Shown here: positions 32,333 to 41,097 of the stretch, in pieces | Position numbering within the stretch: position 1 is the first letter of the stretch | Layout: each line of letters begins with the position of its first letter | NCBI RefSeq assembly: GCF_034718895.1 | Contig: NZ_JAYERP010000001.1 | Span: 3,137,501-3,201,500 of the forward strand | Source of the DNA: Paenibacillus phoenicis | GTDB lineage: Bacteria > Bacillota > Bacilli > Paenibacillales > Paenibacillaceae | Length of the DNA: 64,000 nt | Reading direction: 5' to 3' | Made by a program: the position numbers and the translations under genes | Notes under the pieces: generated by a model | Told to the model about the DNA's origin: nothing | What the model saw: only the letters and a program-made list of their open reading frames with translations | The model's database searches: none

Positions 32333-34789
32333 GTGTCGAAACCAGTATACGGGAAAATGGCCGCAGCGTCGAGAAATCGGGAGAAGTTACCTGCGGCGCT
32401 GTTGGTGTTGATGATTGGGTTGATTTTGTTCCTGGTTTGGGCGCCGTTTCAAGCCGGGTTGTTTAACGGGCTTGTCCTAGACTTCGAGAGACCCATCTAT
32501 TGGGCGGTGCTTGTGGGAAGTCTACTAATGCTAGGTTGGGTTGCCACCTATTTCAAAAGCCTCAAGCTAGAAGACCAGCGGGATTGGACGGTTTTGTTCG
32601 TTCTGCTTATTCCCATAACTTACATTATCGCACTGATTTCGGCAGCAAGCCAGTACTTTGCTTCCAATATGGTGCTGATTCAGTCGCTTTATGCCTTTAT
32701 GTTTGTCATTTCATTGTATTTGCTGCAAAACCGCAAGTCGAACCTTGTCATTGAAACGACGGTAATCACCGTTGGATATATCATTGTGCTTTTTGGCCTG
32801 TTCAACTGGCTGGGACAAGGGAAAACTGTGTCGGCCATCGTTGGCTGGTTTACAGGTACGGTAGTTAACGGGCAATACACCCAAGCGATCTGGGTGGACG
32901 CGAACGGTCCACGTCTCGCTTCGGTGTTCCAATATCCGAATACGTATGCGGCGTTTTTGATGGCATTTTTCTTTGTAGCCGTCTTCGCCATTACACGTTC
33001 AAAAAGATGGTACAGCCAAGCAATCCATGCATTTATGCTTGTACCGATCGCCCTTTCGATTCTATTAACGTTATCCCGGGGCGGTTTGGTGTTTTTGCCG
33101 ATCGTATTTATCATCTTACTGTTGTTCCTAAAGCCGGCCAAACAAATCCTCTGGATCGTATACTGCTTGATCGCCGGAATCGGTACGCTGGTCATTGCCA
33201 AGCCTGTCACAGAGCTGGGACAGCAATTCCATCTGGGACAGATCGGTGACCCGGCCAAGGGCTGGTTCTACGTCCTGGCAGCTTCCATCGTGCTGGCTGT
33301 CATTGCTTGCCTGATTCAACGTTTTGTTGCTCCTCGATTGGAGAACGGAACTCGCAAATGGGCAAGCAAGAAACTTGCCAGCTTGTGGCTGCCTCTCGTT
33401 TCGGTACTTGCGGTTGCTGTTTTAGCTGCGTTATTCCTCGGGACGAACCTGAAGCATATATTGCCGGGGAATATCGGGGAACGCCTGGAGAACCTTAACC
33501 TGCAGCAGCACAGCTTCCTGGAACGGATGACTTTCTATAAGGATGCAGCGAAGGTTGTCAAAGACTATCCGATTATTGGGGCCGGCGGCGGTGCCTGGGC
33601 GTCGATCTATGAAAAATACCAGAACAACCCATACACCAGCCGTCAGGCGCACAGCTTTGTGATGCAGTATCTGGTGGAGGTAGGCCTCTTAGGCTTCCTT
33701 GTGTTGATCGCATTTTTGGCTTTTATTTTCTATAAGTATATTCGTGGATATATCCAAGCAGATGAACAGAAGCAGGAGTCCTATTTCGTCTACTTCATCA
33801 TCGTCCTCTCGATCCTGATGCACAGCTTGATGGACTTTAACATGAGCTATGTGTTCCTGGGTATCTTAGTATTCCTGGGGCTTGCAGGGATGGCAGCAGC
33901 GATGGACAACCAACCGGTCAAAAAGTTCACCGTTAAACCAGGAACGATGCGCGGGTTGTACAGCACGATCATGGTGGTCGCTTCCTTGATCTTGATCTTT
34001 GTATCGATCCGGAATATTCAAGCCGTCGATGCTGCGGCCAAAGGCAAAGAATTGATCGCGACCAGCACAGATTTCCAGGAGATCAAGGCTCCTTTGGATA
34101 AAGCGCTCAAGAAACGCAGCGGCCAACCCGATGCGGTGCTGTACTTAAGCTCTCTGTTGCAAGCCGGGTTTGATCAAACGAAAGACGAAGCATTCTACAA
34201 TCAGGAGCAGGCGCTCCTTACGAATGCGCTGAAAAAAGAACCTTTCAATAAGGACATGTATAAACAATTGATTAAGCTATACCAGTCCAAAGGCGAATAC
34301 GACAAGGCTTATGAGGTTTACCGCGATAACGCGAATCGTTATGCATATGATATGAGTTGGTACGAAACCCTGATCGTTCAATCCTATGAGCTTGGATATC
34401 AAAAGCTTGGTGAGCAGGATATCGCTCAGAAGGAGCAATATTTCCAAACCGGGTTAGCTGCCTATCAGCATGTTGTCGATGGTGTAGAGCACCTGAAGAC
34501 GTTGCCTAAGGGGCAAATGCAGGGGAATCCGTTTGAGATTACGCAGCCAATGGTCTTAAATGCCGGTAAAATGCAATTTATGATGAATGAACCGGCCAAG
34601 GCGGCGGAAATCTTCAAAGTTGGAATTAAGGATGATTTGTCCGATAGTACAAACCGCGAAATTGCCCGTTGGTACCTAGCTGCTTTGCAGAAGACAGGAG
34701 CTACCGACCAAGCGGTGTACGACCGATTGCTGAAGGTTGATCCATCCGAAAAGGCATCGATTGAGCAGTTAGCTAACTTAACATTTTAA
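32333..34789 (+). CDS. O-antigen ligase/O-oligosaccharyltransferase-like membrane protein with TPR-like tail
   Basis: An 818-aa polytopic protein with about 12 membrane helices and a Wzy_C/WaaL core: IIGAGGGAWASIYEKYQ followed by the conserved His in SRQAHSFVMQYLVEVG. Residues about 560-818 are soluble with helix-pair repeats (KKEPFNKDMYKQLIKLYQSKGEYDKAY) of TPR type. Relatives include O-antigen ligases and WsfB, which transfers lipid-linked glycan to S-layer protein in Paenibacillus alvei. Next to an ABC-export glycan cluster, transfer to protein is the likely role; polymerase is the alternative. GTG start with AAAGGAGAT upstream. Confidence 0.85.
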   Translation: MSKPVYGKMAAASRNREKLPAALLVLMIGLILFLVWAPFQAGLFNGLVLDFERPIYWAVLVGSLLMLGWVATYFKSLKLEDQRDWTVLFVLLIPITYIIALISAASQYFASNMVLIQSLYAFMFVISLYLLQNRKSNLVIETTVITVGYIIVLFGLFNWLGQGKTVSAIVGWFTGTVVNGQYTQAIWVDANGPRLASVFQYPNTYAAFLMAFFFVAVFAITRSKRWYSQAIHAFMLVPIALSILLTLSRGGLVFLPIVFIILLLFLKPAKQILWIVYCLIAGIGTLVIAKPVTELGQQFHLGQIGDPAKGWFYVLAASIVLAVIACLIQRFVAPRLENGTRKWASKKLASLWLPLVSVLAVAVLAALFLGTNLKHILPGNIGERLENLNLQQHSFLERMTFYKDAAKVVKDYPIIGAGGGAWASIYEKYQNNPYTSRQAHSFVMQYLVEVGLLGFLVLIAFLAFIFYKYIRGYIQADEQKQESYFVYFIIVLSILMHSLMDFNMSYVFLGILVFLGLAGMAAAMDNQPVKKFTVKPGTMRGLYSTIMVVASLILIFVSIRNIQAVDAAAKGKELIATSTDFQEIKAPLDKALKKRSGQPDAVLYLSSLLQAGFDQTKDEAFYNQEQALLTNALKKEPFNKDMYKQLIKLYQSKGEYDKAYEVYRDNANRYAYDMSWYETLIVQSYELGYQKLGEQDIAQKEQYFQTGLAAYQHVVDGVEHLKTLPKGQMQGNPFEITQPMVLNAGKMQFMMNEPAKAAEIFKVGIKDDLSDSTNREIARWYLAALQKTGATDQAVYDRLLKVDPSEKASIEQLANLTF

Positions 34790-34803
34790 TGCAGTAGACG
34801 AAA

Positions 34804-34834
34804 AACCGGTCCCTCCTTAAGGAGAGGCCGGCTT
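34804..34834. terminator. Bidirectional terminator between ligase-like gene and galU
   Basis: AACCGGTCCCTCC and GGAGAGGCCGGCTT form a stem with a TTAA loop, with A and T runs on either side. It serves two converging genes. Confidence 0.8.
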
Positions 34835-34837
34835 TAT

Positions 34838-35713
34838 TTAGTTTAAGCTATCCAAGATAATCTCTGACATATATTTAATTAACTCATCGCGAAGCTCCGG
34901 ATTTTCGAGGGCGTAGTGGATCGAAGTCTTGATGAAGCCCAACTTCTCGCCGACATCGTGGCGGGTGCCTTCGAAGTGGTAGGCCAATACTCGTTCAGTT
35001 TCGCCGAGCCGCGAAATGGCGTCGGTTAATTGGATTTCACCGTTAACTCCAATGCGCTGGTTGTCCAGGATGTCAAAAATCGCGGGTGTTAAAATATAAC
35101 GTCCCATAATCGCCAGATTGGATGGGGCTTGGCCAACCTCTGGCTTTTCCACCAGTTGCTTCGCCTCGTAGACGCGATCCCGAACCGCCACCGGATCAAC
35201 GATCCCGTAACGAGATACCTCATCCCAGCTCACCGGTTGAACCCCTACGATGGAAGCCTGATGTTCACTATATACATCGATCATCTGCTTCAGGCAAGGG
35301 ACTTCCGACTCCACAATATCATCGCCAAGCAATACCGCGAAGGGCTCGTCACCGACGAACTTGCGCGCACACCAAATGGCATGTCCAAGACCTTTTGGTT
35401 CCTTCTGACGAATGTAATGAATATCCGCCATTTCCGATGATTTGCGGACCTCTTCAAGCAATTGGTACTTGCCCTTCTCGTTAAGGTTATACTCTAGTTC
35501 AAATGAAGCGTCAAAGTGGTCCTCAATCGCCCGTTTCCCTTTACCGGTTACAATAATAATATCCTCGATCCCCGAAGCCACGGCTTCCTCTACAATATAT
35601 TGAATCGTCGGCTTATCGACGATGGGCAGCATTTCTTTGGGCATGGCTTTCGTGGCAGGCAGGAAACGCGTTCCCAGCCCGGCCGCGGGAATGATGGCTT
35701 TGCGGATTTTCAT
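34838..35713 (-). CDS. galU: UTP-glucose-1-phosphate uridylyltransferase
   Basis: A 291-aa enzyme making UDP-glucose, a donor for surface glycans and for glycolipid anchors. The signature is [29 protein letters not shown] (start [11 protein letters not shown]), with [14 protein letters not shown] later. Length is usual for GalU/GtaB. GGGAG precedes the ATG, and an extended -10 (TGATATAAT) lies about 45 bases upstream. It is a single gene between two terminators. Confidence 0.96.
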   Translation of the reverse strand: MKIRKAIIPAAGLGTRFLPATKAMPKEMLPIVDKPTIQYIVEEAVASGIEDIIIVTGKGKRAIEDHFDASFELEYNLNEKGKYQLLEEVRKSSEMADIHYIRQKEPKGLGHAIWCARKFVGDEPFAVLLGDDIVESEVPCLKQMIDVYSEHQASIVGVQPVSWDEVSRYGIVDPVAVRDRVYEAKQLVEKPEVGQAPSNLAIMGRYILTPAIFDILDNQRIGVNGEIQLTDAISRLGETERVLAYHFEGTRHDVGEKLGFIKTSIHYALENPELRDELIKYMSEIILDSLN

Positions 35714-35783
35714 GAAATTGTGACTCCCTCGTTCTTAAATGATCTATCTAGTATCATTATATCATACTCCAAGTTGACGGTTA

Positions 35784-35817
35784 GCAAAAAAGACCCGGGG
35801 ATTCCCCCGAGCCCGAC
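35784..35817 (-). terminator. Terminator after the 65-aa gene
   Basis: On the minus strand GGGCTCGGGG and CCCCGGGTC form a GC-rich stem with GAAT loop, followed by six T. Confidence 0.8.
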
Positions 35818-35858
35818 TTAAGGCACAAGATATTTTATTTCTTAGAAACAGAACGAAA

Positions 35859-36056
35859 TTAATGAGTCCAAAATCTCCGCCATGTGAAGCGCTGAGGAAG
35901 CTCTTCCTCGTTTCGGATCCGATTCCCCGGTTCCGGCGTGTGCAGGAAACGTTCCGTGCCGAACTCGATTTTGCGGTATTCTTGTTCGCCGTCAATTTCC
36001 AATTGTCCGTGTACACGAGTCACGACTGACTGCATCTCGAGGAAACCTTCAAACAT
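35859..36056 (-). CDS. 65-aa protein of unknown function
   Basis: The frame from the ATG at 36056 (AGGAGG nine bases upstream) encodes a 65-aa soluble protein rich in Glu and Arg, ending RFTWRRFWTH. I do not recognise the family. It has its own extended -10 promoter, a structured leader of about 130 bases, and a strong terminator, so it is a complete single-gene unit and probably real. A GTG three codons earlier is a less likely start. Confidence 0.65.
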   Translation of the reverse strand: MFEGFLEMQSVVTRVHGQLEIDGEQEYRKIEFGTERFLHTPEPGNRIRNEEELPQRFTWRRFWTH

Positions 36057-36093
36057 CACCTTCACCCTCCTAAAGGTTTGTGAAAACTACGGC

Positions 36094-36185
36094 ACAAGCG
36101 AGATTTAGACGGGGTTCAACTTACAATCGTCTAGTTTTTCAACGCGATCTGAACATCGCTAAAACCCGCTCTACAACTCGCTTGT
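36094..36185 (-). promoter_or_regulatory. Structured 5' leader (three-stem junction) of the 65-aa gene
   Basis: The leader RNA can fold into a closing stem ACAAGCGAG/CTCGCTTGT (36185-36177 with 36102-36094) that encloses two hairpins: GCGAT/ATCGC (36159-36144) and TAGACG/CGTCTA (36133-36106). The closing stem begins almost at the expected transcription start. A three-way junction in a leader is a riboswitch-like layout. I could not match it to a known class. A CGGGTT segment could also pair with AACCCCG, offering an alternative fold. Confidence 0.45.
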
Positions 36186-36195
36186 TTACGCTTTC

Positions 36196-36204
36196 ATTAT
36201 AGCA
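36196..36204 (-). promoter_or_regulatory. Extended -10 promoter of the 65-aa gene
   Basis: The minus strand reads TGCTATAAT; TTATAA lies 17 bases upstream as a weak -35. Confidence 0.5.
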
Positions 36205-36400
36205 TATCGACAAGATTTTTATAAGCGATAAAGAAGGGTTATCGCCTCTTTGAACAGCGAATTCACAAACGTTCCACAAGTTGTATTTGATAGGAAAACA
36301 GATGTCTTTGCAGGGTGTTTTTCTTCAAGATTCTGGAATTTTTAGGATTGACTTTTTGTGTCACAAAATATTATATTTATTGTGTGGCACAGAAAGTGAG

Positions 36401-36583
36401 GTGGGTAAACTGAGCCCACGAACAGGGCGGCCAAAAGCGGAAAGTCCCAAGAAATACATTATCAAGGCACGTTTTGATGAAGAAACTTATAACGCCTTAA
36501 TCGCTTACTGTGACAAGCATCAACTTACCGTCACCGAGGCGATACGGCTGGGGATCAAGAAGCTTTTGTCCGAACAAAAGTAA
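36401..36583 (+). CDS. Ribbon-helix-helix (CopG-like) DNA-binding protein
   Basis: A short basic protein with SPRTGRPKAESPKK at its start, then a strand and two helices (ARFDEETYNALIAYCDKH; TVTEAIRLGIKKLL), the pattern of small RHH repressors common on phages and plasmids. The GTG at 36401 gives 60 aa. However, GAGGTGGG sits six bases before the CTG at 36410, and relatives often begin MSPRTGRP, so a CTG start (57 aa) is possible. It lies upstream of the DUF6809-like gene. Confidence 0.65.
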   Translation: MGKLSPRTGRPKAESPKKYIIKARFDEETYNALIAYCDKHQLTVTEAIRLGIKKLLSEQK

Positions 36584-36722
36584 AGGGAAGCGGCGCAATC
36601 TCGCAAAAGAACCCGCCACTTCCCCCCAGAGGCAACCCTCCAAAGGAAGGCCGCATAAATATGCTACCATGTGCTGCCCTCCCTTTCAAGGCGCTGCCTC
36701 TCTATCAATAAGGAGGATGCGT

Positions 36723-37022
36723 ATGAGTAGTCTGATTGAAGAGCTTTATACCGGGCATATTTTGCCGGACGAAATGATTGTCTCCCGAGATCCGAAGTAT
36801 CGTCCTCTATGCCGGCAAATCTCGGAGCTTACGGAATCATGGCGTAAGAAGCTGACCGAAGAAGAATTTAGCGAACTGGAATACCTGATGGATCTGCAGG
36901 CACAAGCTAACGACATGCATTCGATGGCAGTGTTTAAATACGGTTTCAGGCTTGGCGCCTCCCTCCTCACGGAAGTACTCACCGGTACAGATGAGCTTGT
37001 CCGACATCCTCTCACCCCTTAG
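36723..37022 (+). CDS. DUF6809-like small protein
   Basis: A 99-aa acidic, helical protein starting SSLIEELYTGHILP and ending with the segment KYGFRLGASLLTEVLTG. These are hallmarks of a small-protein family (DUF6809) found in Bacillota genomes and prophage-like regions; the function is unknown. AAGGAGG is placed well before the ATG. A long frame starting at 36510 is a read-back into the RHH gene and is not used. Confidence 0.7.
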   Translation: MSSLIEELYTGHILPDEMIVSRDPKYRPLCRQISELTESWRKKLTEEEFSELEYLMDLQAQANDMHSMAVFKYGFRLGASLLTEVLTGTDELVRHPLTP

Positions 37023-37154
37023 ATCTCGCAAACCTTGGATGGCAGGAGCGAGTCGGGGTGATTTGCGTTGAGGCGGTTGGTTCGTGTCGGCTTGCTTGGT
37101 TCCGTTTGGCGTCTAGTGGAAAATGTCCTGAATACGAGCAATGTTAGGCTTCTC

Positions 37155-37171
37155 TGCGAAAAATGTTCGCA
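37155..37171. promoter_or_regulatory. Palindrome upstream of small-RNA promoter
   Basis: TGCGAA and TTCGCA are separated by AAATG, a perfect 6-bp inverted repeat about 30 bases before the -10 box. It resembles a damaged LexA box but is one base short of the usual spacing. Confidence 0.35.
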
Positions 37172-37195
37172 AACGTGTATATTTTATTTTGATTG

Positions 37196-37204
37196 TGATA
37201 CAAT
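37196..37204 (+). promoter_or_regulatory. Extended -10 promoter of candidate small RNA
   Basis: The extended -10 TGATACAAT is preceded by a weak -35 (TGTATA) at 17 bases. Start of transcription is expected near 37210. Confidence 0.5.
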
Positions 37205-37209
37205 GAAAG

Positions 37210-37397
37210 TAACGATTAAGGAGCCGTGCTTGGGGCACGGCCCCGGGCAACAGCCGCTTTTAAGGGCGGTAGGCTGTGTAAGAATGGGCACAAATAGACC
37301 GATTCCTTTGCCGAGGGCGGTCTATTTGTGTTTATGGAAGGGAGCCCCCTACGGTATAGCTACCGCGAACCATGGGGCTCCCTTCGTTTTTTATTTT
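37210..37397 (+). ncRNA. Candidate structured small RNA (about 190 nt) with terminator
   Basis: Four successive stem-loops lie between a promoter and a T run. SL1: GCCGTGC/GCACGGC (37223-37241). SL2: ACAGCC/GGCTGT (37250-37277). SL3: a perfect 13-bp stem CACAAATAGACCG/CGGTCTATTTGTG (37289-37330). SL4: a 12-bp stem GAAGGGAGCCCC/GGGGCTCCCTTC (37337-37385) followed by TTTTTTATTTT, a terminator. A reading frame through the region exists but reads as low-complexity shadow and has no ribosome site. The 3' end meets the stop codon of the converging U32 gene. The RNA class is not recognised. Confidence 0.6.
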
Positions 37398-39991
37398 ACC
37401 AACTGTCCGCGCGTGACGCCGAGTTGGTTGGTCGCTTTGAGGGTTTTCCATACCTGGGTGCCGCTGATTTCTCCGCGTAACGCTTTGTTGTAGAGGTCGA
37501 TGACCTCATGCACCTGCTCCGGCGTTTCTTCGAGGAACTCAACACGGTATTTGGACACGCCCAGCTCGAGAAAATGGTTCAGATACTCTGCGCCCGACTG
37601 TTCGATGGCGTTGTACACCGTGTTGCGGCAGCCTTCGTCCACGCGGACGGGGTGGGACATGCCGATCCGGTCCTGCAGGGAAGCGCGGTGTTTTTCACAC
37701 GGGCGGCCGCAGTTGGTGTAGTCCGTTCCTTCACTGAGGAAGGTGCAGTACACGCAATGCTCGGTATGGAACATCGGCAGATGCTGATGGATCACGATCT
37801 CCATGTCGGCCGTGGGGCTGACCCGGAGCAGATCGACCATCTGCTGGATGTTCAAGTCGTAGGACGGCGTCACCACGTCGCAGCCGACCTCCAGGAACAG
37901 CTCGGCCGTCAGGTGGTTGGCGATGTTCAGCGAAAAATCGCCGATCAACCGCGGATGCACGGCCGACGGGTTCTCTTGCCGGTGGCGCAGGTAGTAATAC
38001 AGCGCCCCGGTGTTGCGCACCAGCACTGCGTCGGGCTGGAGGCGCAGGATGTTGTTGTGGTAGCCGTTTTCGCCCGGCATGTGGATGCGCGGCGTCGCCA
38101 GCGCGATTCTAGCTCCGGCTGCGCGAACGGCTTCAACTGCTGCCGGGAATTGCTTGATAAACTCGAAGTCGGCGTAGACGAACGATACGCCGGCTTCCAA
38201 GGCAGCCTGCACCTGCGGCAGGCTGCGGCACAGCGCGGCGAGCTGCGCTTCGCCGTGCTTCACCGGCGCCGCGGGCCCGCGGCCCTGCGCCTGCTGCGGT
38301 TGCCCCGCAACCGCAGCGGCTGCCGCCGCCGGCGCCAGCGGCGCCATCGACGCCCCGCCCACGGCTGGGGCGTCCAACACCCCCGCCGCCCGTGTGCGCG
38401 TCCACACGGGCGGCTTCGGCCGCTCGGCGGCGAGCAGCTCCACCGCCCGCCGGCGGATGCTGTTCAGCTCTCGAATCGGCAGGATGACGTCGCCATACAG
38501 CTCCGCATCCAGCTTCTCGAGCTGAAACACCGTGCCGCCGAGACGCCCGAACTGCTCTTCGAGCAGAGCGGCGTCCATCGGCCGTTTTTGCGCGACCTCG
38601 AGCTCCAGCTCCGAGTCGACTTGCACCGTCGTTCCCTTCTGTACATCCGTCCAGAAGGTATTCAGCAGCCCGCCGGCGTGGCCCACCGCCCGCACATGCA
38701 CCGGGAAGACGCGGTACGGCTTCTCGGTCTCGTACGTCTGGCGCAGCCGCTTGTCGAGCGCCGGGTCGTTCGTCTTCCAGATGCGATCCCCGACGTGCAC
38801 GCGGCGCAAATCCACGTCATTACGTCCCGGCACGATATCGACGATCCAACCCTCTCCGGCTTCGCCTTCCTGCTTTACGCCTTGACGGCGCAGGTCGTAG
38901 ACGCGGCCGCCTTCTTCTTTTTGCGTCGGATCCCCGGCATCAAACACAATCCCGTCCCCGCGCTTCAGCGGCGCCTCCAGCTTGCAGACGACGCCGTCGC
39001 GCAGCACCTTCTCTACGCGGCCCAGGTACACGCCCCGGCTTTTCGGGAACGTCCCGTCGACCAGCTTCTTATTGTTCGTCCCCTCCAGGAAGCCATGCGT
39101 AAAGCCGCGCGAAAAGCTCTGCTGCAGCTCACGGATCTCCTCCTTTGACGGACGCGTATCGTCCCCGTCAAAATAACGGTCAATCGCCTTCCGATATTTG
39201 CTCACCACGTTGGCAACGTACTCCGGACTTTTCAGCCGTCCTTCGATCTTAAAGGAGGTCACGCCCGCCTCAATCAGCTCCGGCATGATGTCGATCGCCG
39301 CCAAATCCTTTGGCGACAACAGGTAGGCGACATCGCCCATCGGCTTCTGCTCCCCATCGACGATCAGGTCGTACGGCAACCGGCACGCCTGCGCGCATTC
39401 GCCGCGGTTGGCCGAGCGCCCGCCCCACATTTCTGACGTCAGACATTGGCCAGAGTAAGACACGCATAGTGCCCCGTGCACGAACACCTCCATCGGCAGC
39501 TTCGCCTGTTCCCCGATGACTTTGATTTGCTTGAGGTTATTTTCCCGGCCGAGCACGACGCGCTCCAAATTCCACGGCTTCACGAACTCCACCGCTTCCG
39601 GCGAAGTGATCGTCATCTGCGTCGAGCCATGAATCGGAAAATCCGGCGACAACTCGCGGATCAGCTTCACCAACCCGAGGTCCTGCACAATAACCGCATC
39701 CACCCCCGCGTTGATGCACGCCTCAACCAACTCTTGCGCATCCCGCAGCTCGTCCTCGAACACAAGAATATTGAAGGTCAGGAACCCCTTCACCCCATAG
39801 CTATGCAAAAAAGCCATAATCTCCGGCAGCTCGTCCATCCGGAAATTGTTCGCCCGCGCCCGGGCATTAAACTTCTCTACGCCAAAAAAGATCGCGTCCG
39901 CTCCGTTCGCCACCGCCGCCCGCATGCAATCCCAATCGCCGGCCGGCGCCAGCAGCTCCACATCCTGCCGCGTTAACGTCGTCTTGCTCAT
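37391..39991 (-). CDS. U32 family protein, RlhA-like (rRNA hydroxylation type)
   Basis: An 866-aa protein. The N-terminal U32 barrel begins ELLAPAGDWDCMRAAVANGADAIFFG (start ELLAPAGDWD) and contains the Cys-rich ECAQACRLPYDL segment; a DUF3656-like middle follows, and a second half ends with HCVYCTFLSEGTDYTNCGRPC. This two-part form resembles RlhA/YdcP, which hydroxylates a cytidine of 23S rRNA, rather than the short collagenase-like members. An Ala/Gln/Pro-rich linker (about residues 540-590) sits between the halves. The start at 39991 has GGGAGGACA; the 883-aa form is less likely. Confidence 0.88.
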   Translation of the reverse strand: MSKTTLTRQDVELLAPAGDWDCMRAAVANGADAIFFGVEKFNARARANNFRMDELPEIMAFLHSYGVKGFLTFNILVFEDELRDAQELVEACINAGVDAVIVQDLGLVKLIRELSPDFPIHGSTQMTITSPEAVEFVKPWNLERVVLGRENNLKQIKVIGEQAKLPMEVFVHGALCVSYSGQCLTSEMWGGRSANRGECAQACRLPYDLIVDGEQKPMGDVAYLLSPKDLAAIDIMPELIEAGVTSFKIEGRLKSPEYVANVVSKYRKAIDRYFDGDDTRPSKEEIRELQQSFSRGFTHGFLEGTNNKKLVDGTFPKSRGVYLGRVEKVLRDGVVCKLEAPLKRGDGIVFDAGDPTQKEEGGRVYDLRRQGVKQEGEAGEGWIVDIVPGRNDVDLRRVHVGDRIWKTNDPALDKRLRQTYETEKPYRVFPVHVRAVGHAGGLLNTFWTDVQKGTTVQVDSELELEVAQKRPMDAALLEEQFGRLGGTVFQLEKLDAELYGDVILPIRELNSIRRRAVELLAAERPKPPVWTRTRAAGVLDAPAVGGASMAPLAPAAAAAAVAGQPQQAQGRGPAAPVKHGEAQLAALCRSLPQVQAALEAGVSFVYADFEFIKQFPAAVEAVRAAGARIALATPRIHMPGENGYHNNILRLQPDAVLVRNTGALYYYLRHRQENPSAVHPRLIGDFSLNIANHLTAELFLEVGCDVVTPSYDLNIQQMVDLLRVSPTADMEIVIHQHLPMFHTEHCVYCTFLSEGTDYTNCGRPCEKHRASLQDRIGMSHPVRVDEGCRNTVYNAIEQSGAEYLNHFLELGVSKYRVEFLEETPEQVHEVIDLYNKALRGEISGTQVWKTLKATNQLGVTRGQLVK

Positions 39992-40170
39992 GTATGTCCT
40001 CCCAATCCGGCCGCAGCCGGCGTCTATTCTACTTGATTGCAAAAATTCAAATTTAAGCGAATTATCAACTTATATATTCTAGCAGACATTGCCCGTGCAC
40101 TCTAGCTTTTCCATCCATTCGCAAGGAAAAACATGGGGCCAGCCCTCAGAGCCCTTATTGCCCTTCTCAC

Positions 40171-40320
40171 GCCTTTTTTACACCATTATCCCTTTCGTTC
40201 AGAAAGGGGGATCAAGAGAGGGGGCGAAATGAGGTAGCCTTGTCCGCGCAACCTATTCTTTTTTTCAAGTATTCTCTGTCCCCAAGCTCTGACGCAACGG
40301 GATAATCATCAAAGAGAGCC
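40171..40320. repeat. Imperfect hairpin repeat, copy 2
   Basis: Arms with cores ATTATCCCTTTCGTTCAGA and TCTGACGCAACGGGATAAT, 122 bp apart end to end. It lies between dck and the U32 gene, on the 3' side of dck. Sister copies are at 8839-8980 and 49668-49806. Nothing else was seen in the 39992-40440 gap. Confidence 0.75.
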
Positions 40321-40440
40321 CCAAACACACCTATCCTATCCGAGCCAAGCCCACCCTCCACCACGAAATCCCCTGTCAACATAAAAAAAGAAGCCAACAG
40401 AAGCACCAGCTCCCATTGACCTCTTGTATACTTAACCGTT

Positions 40441-41094
40441 TCACTTCGCCCGCGACGCATGAATGATTTCTGCCGCCTGGCGGATAATTTCATCCAATGA
40501 CGCTTCATCTGTGGCATCGTACTCATCAATGTTCAGCCGCAGCACCGGGCAGGCATCAAACTCCTCGATCCATTTTGCGTACCGTTCATGCATATGCTCC
40601 CAATAGGAGACGTCCGTCTGGATCTCCATTTCCCGACCCCGCAGCCGGATCCGATTCAGGATGGACGATAGATTCCCTTCCAGGTAAATAAGCACGTCCG
40701 GATGTGGAAAATACGGCGTCATCACCATCGCCTCAAACAAGCTGGTGTACGTCTCGTAATCTGTCTTGGACATCGTGCCTTGATCGGCATGCATTTTGGC
40801 GAAAATCCCGGTGTCCTCGTAAATCGAACGGTCCTGAACAAACCCGCCGCCCGCTTCAACGATTGCCTTCTGCTCTTTAAACCGCTCCGCCAGAAAATAA
40901 ATCTGCAGATGAAAGCTCCAGCGCTCGAAATCCTGATAGAACTTCTCCAGATACGGATTGTTATCGACCTTCTCCATCGAAGTGCGAAAGCCAAGCCGGG
41001 CAGCCAGCGCAGTGGTCAACGTGGATTTACCAACGCCGACGGTACCTGCTACCGTGATTAAGGCGTCTTTAGGGATGTGCAATTCATGACTCAT
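40441..41094 (-). CDS. dck: Deoxyadenosine/deoxycytidine kinase
   Basis: A 217-aa salvage kinase that phosphorylates deoxycytidine and deoxyadenosine. It shows Walker A AGTVGVGKST, the HLQIYFLAERFKEQ segment, the catalytic QDRSIYEDTGIFAKM and the lid RGREMEIQ. It matches B. subtilis YaaG (Dck) closely in layout. It follows dgk with a three-base gap; the AAGGAG ribosome site lies inside the end of dgk. Confidence 0.94.
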   Translation of the reverse strand: MSHELHIPKDALITVAGTVGVGKSTLTTALAARLGFRTSMEKVDNNPYLEKFYQDFERWSFHLQIYFLAERFKEQKAIVEAGGGFVQDRSIYEDTGIFAKMHADQGTMSKTDYETYTSLFEAMVMTPYFPHPDVLIYLEGNLSSILNRIRLRGREMEIQTDVSYWEHMHERYAKWIEEFDACPVLRLNIDEYDATDEASLDEIIRQAAEIIHASRAK

Positions 41095-41097
41095 CTT

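Noticed and set aside
35762-36016. 84-aa minus-strand frame overlapping the 65-aa gene
   Set aside because: No ribosome site, and it runs through the terminator of the 65-aa gene.
36510-36722. Upstream extension of the DUF6809-like gene
   Set aside because: It overlaps the RHH gene in another frame; a strong AAGGAGG site supports the ATG at 36723.
37155-37171. LexA (SOS) box before the small RNA
   Set aside because: The palindrome is one base short of the CGAAC-N4-GTTCG spacing.
37068-37493. 141-aa plus-strand frame over the small RNA
   Set aside because: It has no ribosome site, runs through all four stem-loops and the terminator and into the converging U32 gene.
37508-39148. 546-aa plus-strand frame opposite the U32 gene
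   Set aside because: Arg/His-rich shadow; the minus strand has conserved U32 motifs.
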